From Urechis unicinctus (taxonomy: Eukaryota > Annelida > Polychaeta > Xenopneusta > Urechidae), in the NCBI GenBank assembly GCA_034190875.2, contig CM067348.1, positions 5,057,464 through 5,121,463 on the forward strand: DNA of 64,000 bases, read 5' to 3'. The number at the start of each line of letters is the position of its first letter. The first letter of the stretch is position 1. Positions 24,600-35,330 of the stretch are shown here, one piece after another. The translations under genes were made by a program, and so were the position numbers. The notes beneath the pieces were generated by a model. The model was given only the letters and a program-made list of their open reading frames with translations. It did not search any database and was not told where the DNA came from.

Positions 24600-26100
24600 C
24601 AACTGAACAATTTCCTAATTGTTGGTTCATTCCTTAACATGCAGTATAAACCTAATCTGTCTGTGAGTACATATATTTGTTCTTTACTTAAGACTGGCGT
24701 ATTTACGTTCATTTCAGCGACACCAGAATGACATGGTGATGTCACATGGACCGGTTGATGCGTCAATTACTGCTTGCTATGTGCCGTAGAGGAAAAGTAT
24801 GTCACCCCACACAACAAGCATCAGCCTACGACTAATTTTCGTGGTCAGTTAAGCAAACCGCTACACCATTTTGCTGAAATAACATTCCATTAAGTGCCGT
24901 CAACGTCTGTAAGAAACGATTTATTGATGCCTTCTTTGTCAAAAGTATGATGTCAAGATAGACAAAGCGATATCTGTAACGGCAGAAAATATGTCGTCAT
25001 GAGATATTCGTCGAACATAAAGAAAGGTCCAAGCGAAGGTAACTTAAGAGTTTTTTTCTTGTTAACCTAATGTCTTCTGTGTGTTAATCATTATCGATAT
25101 CCGCCCTCATGCCATCAGGAAGGCGTCTATTTTCTATGGCCTTGTTCAAAATTGCGAGTTTATAAATCACCTCCAGCTAACAAAAGCATTGGCAAGTGAA
25201 TCATCCATCTTTGTAAGTAAGGGTGAATATACACCTTCGTTACGTGAAACGGCATTTAAAGCGCTGATGGACGCTGAGCGCATGACACGATCCATGGCTG
25301 CACGAGCACTTTCAAGCTTCTATATTTGATGTAGGGCCTTGAGTAGAGCCATTGAACAATCTTATCAAATTTCATAATAGTGGCGATGTAATGTCCAATT
25401 TGATCCTATGGTGTTTGTTCATAACTAACTAACGACATATCAGAGTGATGATGCCGGTACCATGAAGAATATGTCTAGAAAAGCAATGCATTTTGTCCGG
25501 CGGGAGAGGGTCTGAGCTATGCACTTGTGTGCCATTGATAGAGATAAGTCACAATTCAAGGCTAAAATTAAGTACATAAATAGAGAACCTTAGCGTAATA
25601 AGAGGATTGGCTGGAGTAGGCTACGTTGAAGGATCTGCTGCAAACACTGCTCGTCTGTTCCGACTATTCTCGCCGAGCATCTCGCAGCAACTGAGTTCCC
25701 ATACCTGGTTTCTTATGGAATACATGTCCCCTCCCCTACCCCTTCCCGCCCCATCCAAATATATCGGCGTCCTACAACGACCAGGCGGCGTTCTAGTTCT
25801 TCACAAAAATGGATTGAAACATCAACGATTTCTAAATATTTGCGCGTGGGCCAAGAAGTAGCTACAGTGAGACAATCGCTTCTAGTGGGGTGAAGGTCCA
25901 CATCTCCCAGTGCCGCCACCTGCTGAGCGATACTACATTGTAATGTGTCATTTGCTATTAATAACCAACTTCTTACGGAGCTATTCGACGTATGCAAATG
26001 CGTATGTCAAGGAAAATCATAACGCAATGATTACTATCATTGTTACCTCAGCATTTATAGATATATACTGTAATTTGTTATATTCAATTGACAACACAAT
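24600..26100. repeat. Diverged long-unit repeat, copy IV right part
   Basis: 24720-25330 aligns with 15.58-16.19 kb in copy III. Shared pieces include ACACCAG..ACATG.TGAT.TCACAT, AACATTCCATTAAGTGCCGTCAACG against the 15.71-kb equivalent, ATATTCGTCGAACATAAAG (25004), and P, the segment around AAGGCG...TTCNATGGCCTTGTTC (25121-25147). A minus-strand reading, NKAIENRRLPDG against NKAIEYWRLPED, is kept between the two copies over P. The 82-codon plus-strand ORF at 25081-25329 is also open but is not obviously real. Nothing recognisable from 25.4 to 26.4 kb. Confidence 0.5.
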
Positions 26101-26465
26101 TGCTAACAACCTGATGAACAACTTCCTGAGAGTGTATGGGCGGTATTCAATGTTTGAATATATGGCCCAAACAGCATGTATATTACCAGCTCCATTCGAA
26201 ATAAAAAGGGGGAAGACCGGTCGTGCATGAACTCCTCAGCGATCAGACGAGATCTCTTAATAATAAGGCCCCATGTGTCTCTAAAGCTATATCCTCGGTT
26301 ATGCACTTGTGATTATTCATTTAACTTGTGGTAGTGCTTCATGTGATTCGGCCAAGTAGGGAACATATCTAGCGCACAGTTCCAATTCTAATTCTGCGCC
26401 CTTACCTTGTGTCAATTTGACTATGGATGTTGGTAATCTTTGCCTAAAAAATAATATGGCAGCTT

Positions 26466-26831
26466 TTAAGGAAAACTAAGCCATTGATACTCGGGGCATC
26501 CATAATGATGGCGAGATTTTCTCTGCAGCAATAAATTTAGATTTACGGGCGCAGCCTCCATTACATTTCTACACTCTTGCAATGTATCACTAAAGAACTG
26601 TATTTTATCCGACATACAATTATGTTGCCCACGTGTCACTCTCGCTTGAATAATTGATGGTTCACGGTTAATCTCGATGAAAGACATATGCGTTCTTACA
26701 AACCGTTTGTATTGCGTTTCATCCTTGACTTGTTCCATATATGACATGGAACAATTGACACGTGTAAGAGCCTGTGTTATATGGGATGCAAGTACATCAA
26801 AAGAGTTGTAGTATGGCGCTGTTGGTAACAT
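26466..26831 (-). CDS. Unidentified 121-codon ORF
   Basis: The longest open frame in this gene-poor stretch, with balanced amino-acid composition and an ATG at 26831. I do not recognise its family. No signal peptide, membrane segment or zinc motif is evident. I found no clear counterpart in the other long-unit copies, although its position lies in copy IV territory. It may be a remnant exon of whatever the repeat unit encoded, or chance. Confidence 0.2.
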   Translation of the reverse strand: MLPTAPYYNSFDVLASHITQALTRVNCSMSYMEQVKDETQYKRFVRTHMSFIEINREPSIIQARVTRGQHNCMSDKIQFFSDTLQECRNVMEAAPVNLNLLLQRKSRHHYGCPEYQWLSFP

Positions 26832-27659
26832 CGACTATATTTCATCTGCACTTTCATCATTTCATTTGAAGAGAGTGTGAATGGCCCTAGGCGTTGGATA
26901 GGTGACAGGTTTCTTAACTGGCTGGGGTTTATCAATCAATGCGCATTATGAAAGGCATGTCAAGTATCCAACTAATCAGGTGGTAGCACCCGCATCTGCT
27001 TTTCAATTTTACCATATCGGAACCTAATATTCTATATACCATTGAATGCGCTCATGAATTGCCAGTCTCTGATGGATGAGATTATGATTGGGAGAGAATT
27101 TATGATTGAAGCTACATCATTATTATGGCTAAGAGTCTTTCAGTAGCTTCATTATACAGCAAAGAGTCAGTTTATGGTTTATGTACTGAAACAAGTTAAT
27201 AATAAATATTAGGTGTGTTAAACCGCTTAGCCTTAGGCGGCTCGAGAAAATTTAATAACACAAAGACGGTGTACCTGTGGAGACCGTTGTCAATGTTCGG
27301 GTAGTATAATTATACAGCTGCACGTGGCATATAGCAGACATGCAGTCACGGGAGGATGTATCCAGTGGACAATGTTCAATCCTCATCTTGTGAATACATG
27401 TGTTGATCACACGGAGTTAACAGAGGTGGTATGCCATAGAATCCGACATTCTTATTTCTGATTTTCCTTTGGTATAGTCATTCACTATATAAATATATAA
27501 CAAACATATAGTGTTCGGCCACTGTGCATAATCAGTACGTCAGGGACCAACATATGCTGTCGATCCAGCTAAAGTGTTGTCAACGGCTATGACGACGGCT
27601 TTTCACGAGCACACATGGATTTACCTACATAGAAAATACCCTCGCTTGTGCAGTATTCC

Positions 27660-27983
27660 ACACATAAATATTACTTTATTTATATTTATATATATAAATA
27701 TATATGTATGCATATATATATTGTTTTTATATACATATAGATATGTATATATAGACATATATAAATATACATAGAGATATAAGTATATATACATATATAT
27801 ACGTATATATATATATGTATATATTTATATATATCTATCTATCTATTTATATATATGTAAATATATATATAAATATATATAAATATATATAGATATATAG
27901 AGATGTGGAGATCTATATCTTATATTTATAGAGATATATATCTAGATATATATATAGATATCTCTATATATATCTATATATAT

Positions 27984-28061
<78 letters not shown>

Positions 28062-28068
28062 GAGCTAT
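27660..28068. repeat. (AT)n-rich microsatellite
   Basis: TATA/TATATG/AGATAT runs, becoming pure AT from about 27985 to 28055. 26.83-27.66 kb holds nothing I recognise. Confidence 0.93.
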
Positions 28069-28076
28069 GAGCTATT

Positions 28077-28433
28077 TTAGATATCTCGACGCAGCCACAT
28101 ACTTCTGACACAAACAACTCCATAAAATATACCGACTACGCTAAAATACACGAGTTGACAAATGCAGCAGTGCTTACTCGGCTGGGAGATTGATGTTGGC
28201 CACGAGCAATGTAACAGCATTAACTCTTGCCAATGGAATACAGAGTGGCATTGGGCAAGGAGCAAAAAGTGAACTTTTAGCGGAGAGAAGATTATTCTGC
28301 CCTCAAAACGAGATTTTGGTCGACCCTTAATGGAAGTGATGTATTTACGAATGTCATTGCACTGCTGGCGAAACACATTGATCGTGCAATGAGATAAAAT
28401 AATTTGCTTTAAGCGGGAATGGTTTGTATGCAT
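28077..28433 (-). CDS. Unidentified 118-codon ORF
   Basis: Open frame next to the AT microsatellite. The C-terminal half is Cys- and aromatic-rich with a hydrophobic stretch (QLVYFSVVGIFYGVVCV). No family recognised and no second copy found; probably fortuitous. 28433-29408 shows no other feature. Confidence 0.15.
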   Translation of the reverse strand: MHTNHSRLKQIILSHCTINVFRQQCNDIRKYITSIKGRPKSRFEGRIIFSPLKVHFLLLAQCHSVFHWQELMLLHCSWPTSISQPSKHCCICQLVYFSVVGIFYGVVCVRSMWLRRDI

Positions 28434-29917
28434 AAAAATATATGCTTATCTGCAGCGTCTCTTGCAGTAAGCTTTGATTAATCTTTCAGCATTGTTAGTT
28501 CGCTATCTTATGAGCATGGAATATTATTATTGTGATAGGGACCGCATATATATCGTTGGAAGTTATCCGTCAAAAACCATGCTGGGCTTTTGACCTACAT
28601 CTTGTCTTAACCATTTTGATGAGCTAGTGGATTTATACCAAGTGCAAACAGTCTACAACGTATAATTTTGCATTTCACAATCAATTGTGATTGTTTTGAT
28701 ATTAGAATGAGGTTATTGAGTATTAATTCTGAACAATACAGAGCGGATTAGTCAATCCCTTTGACACAACGTGGCATTGTGGCGAACAGCATGGACACAA
28801 AAAGTTTGAAATAATTCGAAATAAATATATTGCCAACGTTGCGGTTTAATTGATCTATTGCTCTAAATTATACATGCCACAAATCTAACCGGGTATTCCT
28901 GTCAGTGATAAAGGTAGCAGATAATGACTGACCATTTAGACAGGTGCAAATAATACATGCATCTGGCAAGTGTACACATTAACAAGATAAAGATCAAATA
29001 GGGATACGATAGTGCCTGAAACGATAAATATACGAACCTATTATGCTGAACATACAAAGTTGCAAAACGTCTTATTTCAACCGCGCCATTACAAAGTAGA
29101 AGGATATTTTCTTAGTTTGAGATAATTATAGATAAATTGTACCAAAATAACCTGTTATGCGACTTTCTCGATATGTTTACCACAAAACTACATCAATTTT
29201 AGTAAGTGCATCACTAGAGCGTTCGAATAAATGATTCAACAAAAGTGTTATTTGTTGAATATTAATTTCTATGCAACACTAAAAATAATATGCCGATCTC
29301 ATTTATATTCAAGACATTGTACTGTGCACCACCATTCGTGCCTAGGTGCATTCTTGACCATGCGTTATATTGTCCTTAGTCAACGCCTTTACCCAGCACG
29401 GCTATGTTTGATTGATTGATTGATTGATTGATTTGTCAACAACAACATATCATACATTATAAATAATAATTCGAGTAAAATATACAAAGTTTGTTGTGAC
29501 AATGAAGACGAGACATCATAAATAAATTGCTTTTAAGAGAAGGACATTCAAGAGAATAAAAAATAATTTATCATACACTTATGAGTATAGTACTATAAAA
29601 ATAAACAAAACCATGTGCCAGGAGAGCATACTTCATAATTTGCGTTCCAGATATTCACGCCTTTTGCGCGCATGCTATTATAGGCAACCTTCGATTTAAA
29701 TAACGGTACAATAAAATTTCTAGATTGTCTTGTAGTAATTGTTTGATTAGAGGATTTTCGTCGAAACATTAATTTGAAAAGATTAGGCAAATCACCTCTA
29801 TATAACTTAAACATAAACAACATGATAGAATATTCATACAACTCAGTAAAACGTAACATATTTAAGTATTTAAATAATGTCAATGAACATGTGGGCTTTG
29901 GCGAACCGGTAATTACT

Positions 29918-31120
29918 CTACAGCATAGTTTCTGTAATTTGACAATAGAGTTTGTATATTTCTTTGCAGCTGTACCCCAAAACTTCAAGACAATATATTA
30001 TGTATGGGTATATAAACGAACAATACAGAGTATTGAAGGTACTTGTTCTAAAAATATTTTTTGCCTTACAAAGTAAGCCGATATTTTTAGCAATTTTCAA
30101 TTTTATATGTTGAATGTGAGACTGCCATGTCAATTCGCTATCTAACTTGACTCCCAAAAATGTTGTCGAGTTCTCTCTCCTTATAACCTGATTATTGATA
30201 TAAAGTGGTTGAGTTGGTGTTGGGCTATAGCGTCCAGGTGCGAATATCAGGTAATGTGTTTTGTTGACATTCAACGAAAGCTTATTGTCATTCAGCCATA
30301 GTACTAAATTTTTAAGCTCCACATTTGCACAGTTTATCATATTATCACTGTTATTACCTGTTACAAACATATTAGTGTCATCTGCATACAGTATAGGATG
30401 CACACATTTCGAAACATTAACAATGTCGTTGACATAGATTAAAAACAAGAGTGGCCCCAAGATTGAGCCTTGTGGAACGCCACAAGTAATACGCCCTCGT
30501 TCAAAGTGGACACCGTTGTAAGTAACATTCTGAGAGGAGTCGCCATTTTTAAATATTGGTATAACTCGAGCGATTTTTAGTTCTTTTGGAATAATTCCAC
30601 TAATAAGTGACATGTTAAGCGTGTGAACTAAGGGTTTTATAATGTGTGTTAAAGTGCTTTTTATTATGGTTGGAGATATGTCATCCCAACCTGGACTTGA
30701 GTGTTTCAGGGATTTTACTATATTAGTTACCTCTATTTCATCTGTGTTTCTAATAAATATAGAGTCAGCATTCATATACTTTAAATATTTAAGAACATCT
30801 GCATTACAAGCAGGGATCTGTTTTTCAAGCGTAGGTCCTATATTTAGATAGAATTGGTTGAACTTGTTAGCAATTAATTTTTTATCGGCGGTAGTTTTAC
30901 CATCAATGATGAATTCTTCTGATAGTTTGGTCTGCTTTTTCTTATTTAGGACATTTTTAATCAACTCCCACGACTTCCTCATGTTACTTTTGTTTTTAGA
31001 AAAGGCATTTTCATAGTAGATTTGTTCACAGGTCTTCATTAGTGAACGCAATTTACATTTGTAGCGTTTGTATTGTGTTTGGTTGGTCAGCGTGGGGTAT
31101 TTGATGCTTTTTATATACAA
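29918..31120 (-). pseudogene. LINE reverse transcriptase ORF with in-frame internal deletion
   Basis: 400 codons open. Residues about 1-140 are the endonuclease-RT linker (KSWELIKNVLNKKKQTKLSE). Residues 141-200 hold the RT start (SPGWDDISPTIIKS, KIARVIPIFKNGDSSQNVT). Residues 201-220 jump directly to YNGVHFERGRITCGVPQGS, then LGPLLFLIYVNDI and the catalytic LYADDTN (about 244-250), then FLGVKLDSELTWQSHI. The segment normally lying between NVT and YNG, including NYRPIS and motif A with its catalytic Asp, is absent (junction near 30520), so the enzyme cannot work although the frame is open. The frame continues upstream of the first Met. The frame at 29593-29988 (FKLYRGDLPNLF, TRQSRNFIVP) continues the C-terminal domain after a frameshift. 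Confidence 0.85.
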
Positions 31121-31294
31121 TTTATTTTTTACTTTGATAGATTGTTTAAGTCCCGATGTTAGCCATTTATATCGATGTTTATATTTCGATTTTGATAGTT
31201 GAATTGGGAAGCATGCATTGTATGGATCTTTAAGAGTACAATAGAACCTTGTGTATGACTTCTGTGCGTCATTGATGTCTAAAACATCCCTCCA

Positions 31295-31630
31295 TTAAAT
31301 TTTTCCAAGTTTCGCAGAGAATTTATCTACTTTTCGGGCCGAGATTTGTCTGTAGTAAAATTGGTCACATTCAGTATTAGTTTTAATGCCGTGGTCGATA
31401 CAGAACACTGGAGAGTTGTCACTTACATCTGTACACAAAATACCGGATATATAATTGTGCTGTAGTTGAAAATTGGTAGAAATATTGTCTATAAGTGTAG
31501 CGGAACGATTTGTTACTCTCGTGGGTTTGGTAATGAGTGGGGTAAAAGAGAAAGAATACACCATTTCAAGGAATTCTGCTGTAGCGACATGGCTATCTAC
31601 ATTTAACAAGTTAATGTTTACATCGCCCAT
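31295..31630 (-). pseudogene. LINE endonuclease C-terminal fragment
   Basis: Reads [13 protein letters not shown] (the GDxN box of the apurinic-type endonuclease), [20 protein letters not shown] and a degraded SDNSPVF (SDH box with His changed to Asn). The frame is preceded, without stop, by [20 protein letters not shown] up to about 31719. It belongs to the LINE above and is separated from the RT frame by a frameshift near 31290. Confidence 0.8.
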
Positions 31631-31718
31631 TAAATAGCAGATTTTGTTTTCATGCTTTATAGTAGATATTATATCAGATACATAATCTATGAAGTCACTG
31701 ATTGAAGTGTTCGGTGGT

Positions 31719-31724
31719 CGATAT

Positions 31725-31769
<45 letters not shown>

Positions 31770-31844
31770 GAGATATATAGATATATTTTTATAGATAGAT
31801 AGAGAGATATATAGAGAGATATATATATATATATATAGATATAT

Positions 31845-31884
<40 letters not shown>

Positions 31885-31887
31885 ATA

Positions 31888-31931
<44 letters not shown>
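31719..31931. repeat. (AT)n / (AGAT)n microsatellite
   Basis: AT runs with AGATAT blocks; truncates the LINE on its left. 31932-32177 holds no feature. Confidence 0.95.
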
Positions 31932-31935
<4 letters not shown>

Positions 31936-32177
31936 CACGAACGCGATCTTAGGTAGACAAAACGTTATCCACTCGTAGACATGGGTCCACGAATGGATAT
32001 ATGTCCACTTGGAGTCACGACATTTTTTCTTTCAAAATGTTTAAACTTATTTTTAAACTAATTTTTCTCAATATTCGTCTCTCACCAACTTTTAGCAAGT
32101 TCGCGAAAAACTACAAATGGCTCATGATGATCATATCTACAATAAATGTTATGATTCTAATCCATGATGACGGAAAA

Positions 32178-32198
32178 TTATATATATATACATAAATA

Positions 32199-32274
<76 letters not shown>

Positions 32275-32522
32275 TGGAAATATTCCTATAAATTTGCATA
32301 TAAATTTGTACATAATTTATATATATATGCATATCTATATATATGAATATATATACATATATCTTTATATAAACATAGATATATATATATATATACATAC
32401 ATATATGTTTTCTATACATATATATATATGTGTATATATATATATTTGTTTATATCTATATATATACACATATACATATGTATGTATATGTATATATATA
32501 TATATAAATATATGTATATATA
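32178..32522. repeat. (AT)n / (ATAC)n microsatellite
   Basis: Pure AT at 32208-32271, then ATATAC/ATATAG-type repeats to 32522, about 125 bp upstream of the first neurabin exon. Tyr/Ile-rich ORFs on both strands are shadows. Confidence 0.95.
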
Positions 32523-32646
32523 CTGTCAAACGCTGTAAAACATTGTGCAAAGCAATAGACACAATACATTGTACAACGCATTGTGTGCAACACACCCAGG
32601 TGTATGTAACAAATGAATGAGCCATGTTTGCCATGTCTGTGTTAAG

Positions 32647-32786
32647 ATGATGAAGGCTACAATGTCTTCCCTGATGGCAGCTATATGTATGAGATTGAAG
32701 GAATCCCAGAAATGGATGCAAATGAAGATATCTACATAACAGCTAAAGAACCAAGTCGTATCCAGTTTTCACAGCAGCCCATCAAG
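32647..32786 (+). CDS. PPP1R9: Neurabin exon 1: acidic segment and PP1-docking motif
   Basis: The frame reads DEGYNVFPDGSYMYEIEGIP, then an acidic segment, ending EPSRIQFSQQPIK. RIQF is an RVxF-type PP1-docking motif in the place where neurabins have K-[IV]-x-F followed by a short segment and IKV. The exon opens after TTAAG with two bases completing a split codon and ends at ATCAAG/GTTGGT in phase 0; exon 2 supplies the following Val. Called exon 1 only for this window. Confidence 0.85.
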
Positions 32787-32877
32787 GTTGGTGTACAACC
32801 CCCTCGCGTCTGTCCTTCGTCTTGTACACCCCATTACTCCCTCTTCCCCCCCTTCCCCTCTTTGATCTCCTGGGGAA

Positions 32878-32923
32878 AAAAAGAGAGAGCCTCTATCTCT
32901 TCCTCTCTCTCTTCACTCTCTCC

Positions 32924-32983
<60 letters not shown>

Positions 32984-33540
32984 CTCCCTCTCCGCTCTCG
33001 ACTCTTCTCTCTCTCTCTCCTCTCTCTCTCACTCTCTCTAGAGGAGAGAGCGAGAAAAGAGAAGAGAGAGAAGAGCGAGAAGAAGAGAGAGAGGACTCTC
33101 TCCCTCTCTCTCTTCCTCTCTCTCCTACTCTCCCTCTCTCGCTAGGCCTCTCTCTCTCTCTCCTCTCCTCTCTCTCTCTCCCTCTCTCTCTCCCTCTCTC
33201 CCTCTCTCTCTCCCACTCTCTCTCCCTCTCTCTCTTCCTCTCTCCCTCTCTCCTCTCTCTCCTCTCTCTCTAAGAGGAAGCTAGAGAGAGCTCTCTCTAT
33301 CTCTTCCTCTCTCTCCCACTCTCTCGCTCTTCCCCTCTCTCTCTTCCTCTCTCTCCTACTCTCTTTCTCCCTCTATTGCTCTTCCTCTCTCTCTGTCTCT
33401 TCCCCTCTCTCTCCCACTCTTCCTCTCTCTCCCACTCTCTCTCTCTTCCTCTCTCTCTCTTCCTCTCTCTCCTACTCTCTCTCTCCCTCTCTTGCTCTTC
33501 CTCTCTCTCTATCTCTTCCTCTCTCTCTTCCTCTCTCTCT
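32878..33540. repeat. (CT)n / (GA)n polypyrimidine tract in intron 1
   Basis: About 660 bp dominated by CTCTCT, with two short GA-rich inversions (33040-33095 and 33270-33295) that could pair with it. It lies just upstream of exon 2, so its 3' end could act as an extended polypyrimidine tract. Ser/Leu-rich ORFs over it are artefacts. Confidence 0.95.
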
Positions 33541-33591
33541 ATGAAGCGCTACAGCCCGTTCATCCTGCTCATTGTCACCTGCCTGCTACAG

Positions 33592-33724
33592 GTGTTCACA
33601 ACGTACTCTGTGGACGACTTTGATGGAAAGAACGAGGACGTTGATCCCACGGCTGCCTCGGCTGAATATGAGCTGGAGAAGAGAGTGGAGAAGATGGACC
33701 TATTTGATGTGCAGCTAGAGAAGG
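33592..33724 (+). CDS. PPP1R9: Neurabin exon 2: linker to PDZ
   Basis: Acceptor CTACAG/GTG. Translation [20 protein letters not shown], then [18 protein letters not shown] and DVQLEK, the most conserved pre-PDZ block of neurabins (VFx[21 protein letters not shown]). Ends AAG-G/GTGAGT in phase 1; exon 3 begins GT TCT, giving G-S-E-G-L-G. Confidence 0.93.
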
Positions 33725-33983
33725 GTGAGTCTGCTTGCTTCTGGCATTGCTCCTGCGGTCGTCTATATACCCGTCATGGGTGTCTGGTTATGGGTGGGTG
33801 TATAGAGGGGTTCCCGGGTCGACAATGTACATCGTGACACGTTATACACCTCTGTCCGTACAGAATAGGGTGTGTATATGTGTGTTAGTCCTGCTCTTCA
33901 TACATGTAAGTCATCTAGTAGTATGTTTAACATATACTGTGGCTATATCACAGCAGCCTGTATTATTAATGTTATTGTTTTAG

Positions 33984-34104
33984 GTTCTGAGGGACTTGGC
34001 CTGAGTATCATCGAGGTGGGGGTGGGGGCTGATGCAGGTCTGGAGAAACTGGGCATCTTCATGAAGACCCTGAATGAAGGAGGCGCTGCTCAGAGGGACG
34101 GGAG
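33984..34104 (+). CDS. PPP1R9: Neurabin exon 3: PDZ first half
   Basis: Acceptor TTTTAG. Encodes SEGLGLSI (the PDZ carboxylate-binding loop is GLGL), then [20 protein letters not shown] and [10 protein letters not shown]. This is near-diagnostic for neurabin/spinophilin, in which G[MV][14 protein letters not shown] is highly conserved. Ends AG/GTAGGA in phase 2; the next exon supplies the G of Arg. Confidence 0.95.
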
Positions 34105-34189
34105 GTAGGAAGTTATCTAAATCATGACTGATCTGATGCTGGATGTTATATTTTACATGTAAAAACCATAGATATTTACATATCACGTC

Positions 34190-34365
34190 AAAGATATTAA
34201 CCATGGTTATTAAGTTAAATTATTACTATGGTTGTTTAGTTTGATTATAACCATGGTTATTTAGTTAAATTATAACTATGGTTATTTAGTTTGATTATAA
34301 CCATGGTTATTTAGTTTGATTATAACCATGGTTAATTAATTTGATCATAACCATGGTTATTTACA
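34190..34365. repeat. 25-bp palindrome-bearing repeat in intron 3
   Basis: About six units of ACCATGGTTATTTAGTTTGATTATA. AACCATGGTT is self-complementary in each unit. Non-coding. Confidence 0.9.
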
Positions 34366-34499
34366 TTTGTACTGTGGGTGTGAAGAATGATCATACAGGA
34401 TAATATCATTCTGATATTTACCTAACATATTTACCTAACATATACATTACTGTTCTTGTCCTGTGGCCTTGTTTGATCTGCTTGATTTGGTTGTATCAG

Positions 34500-34604
34500 G
34501 ATCCAAGTTAACGATTAGATCATTGAAGTGGATGGGAAGAGTCTGGTTGGTGTGACACAGGCCTATGCTGGTTCAGTGCTGAGGAACACAACCGGACAGG
34601 TCAA
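34500..34604 (+). CDS. PPP1R9: Neurabin exon 4: PDZ second half, with in-frame TAG
   Basis: Acceptor TATCAG/G. Reads R-IQVND, stop (TAG 34516-34518), IIEVDGKSLVGVTQAYAGSV, LRNTTGQV. The family has Gln at the stop (IQVNDQI), so a single CAG-to-TAG change explains it. Ends AA/GTGAGT in phase 2; exon 5 starts C-TTT-TTG, giving N-F-L-I-G-R-E-K. The exon occurs once in the window, so no duplicate is available to check the stop. Confidence 0.88.
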
Positions 34605-34712
34605 GTGAGTCACTTTCTATGTCGACAGAGCTTGATGTTGTTTTTTTTATCATGTAATGTTTATTTATGCATTACATAATGGTTAAACAGAACCCAGCCA
34701 AGCCCACGTCTC

Positions 34713-34827
34713 TAGATGTTATGATGTGTAGCTTCCCAGCACTCGGTGTCAATGCCGTATAAGTTGGTGCTAGATGTTATGATGTGTAGCTTCCCAGCAC
34801 TCGGGTGTCAATGCCGTATAAGGTCGT
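34713..34827. repeat. 58-bp direct repeat in intron 4
   Basis: Two adjacent copies of a segment starting TAGATGTTATGATGTGTAGC and ending TGCCGTATAAG. Confidence 0.9.
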
Positions 34828-35069
34828 AAATTGTGGTCGTTGTAATTTAGATTTGTGAACCAGAACAGGACACACGTTCGTCTCTCCCCGTTGAATAGTG
34901 GCTTACTTCGCCTCTTGACCCACAAGTTGTGGGATTAATCCCAAGATATGAAGGTCTTACTAGTTACACTACCTGGTCTGAATTGCATTGTGTCGGACCT
35001 TAGTCCCTGTGGCATGGGTTCCTCTGCCTGGTTTGGGCCATGGGTTAGCCCCAGGTGGTTGGTGCCACA

Positions 35070-35330
35070 GTGAAGACCACAGTGTGCTGGTGTTGGTTCT
35101 GAGAGAAGACCACAGTGTGCTGGTGTTGGTTCTGAGTGAAGTCCACAGTGTGCTGGTGTTGGTTCTGAGTGAAGACCACAGTGTGCTGGTGTTGGTTCTG
35201 AGAGAAGACCACAGTGTGCTGGTGTTGTTTCTGAGAAAAGACCACAGTGTGCTGGTGTTGGTTCTGAGAGAAGACCACAGTGTGCTGGTGTTGGTTCTGA
35301 GCGAAGACCACAGTGAGCTGGTATTGACTC
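35070..35330. repeat. 33-bp minisatellite in intron 4
   Basis: Eight units of GACCACAGTGTGCTGGTGTT followed by GGTTCTGAGAGAA. Because 33 is a multiple of three and the unit lacks stops in several frames, long ORFs appear on both strands (for example 34935-35345 minus); they are not genes. Confidence 0.95.

Larger units (their letters stand above)
29409..31719 (-). mobile_element. Non-LTR retrotransposon (CR1/Jockey group), truncated
   Basis: A minus-strand LINE. Its 3' end is a short tandem tail, (ATTG)n on the plus strand at 29409-29434, that is (CAAT)n on the element strand; microsatellite tails rather than poly(A) are common in CR1-like LINEs. Upstream on the element strand come a C-terminal region (29.59-29.99 kb), the RT (29.92-31.12 kb) and the end of an endonuclease domain (31.30-31.72 kb). 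The element stops abruptly at the AT microsatellite at 31719, so ORF1 and most of the endonuclease are missing. Better preserved than the LINE at 1-3.2 kb, hence younger. Confidence 0.85.

Noticed and set aside
32685-33540. Ser/Leu-rich ORFs over the CT tract
   Set aside because: Low-complexity (CT)n translation; only the first part (exon 1) and the exon 2 region are real.
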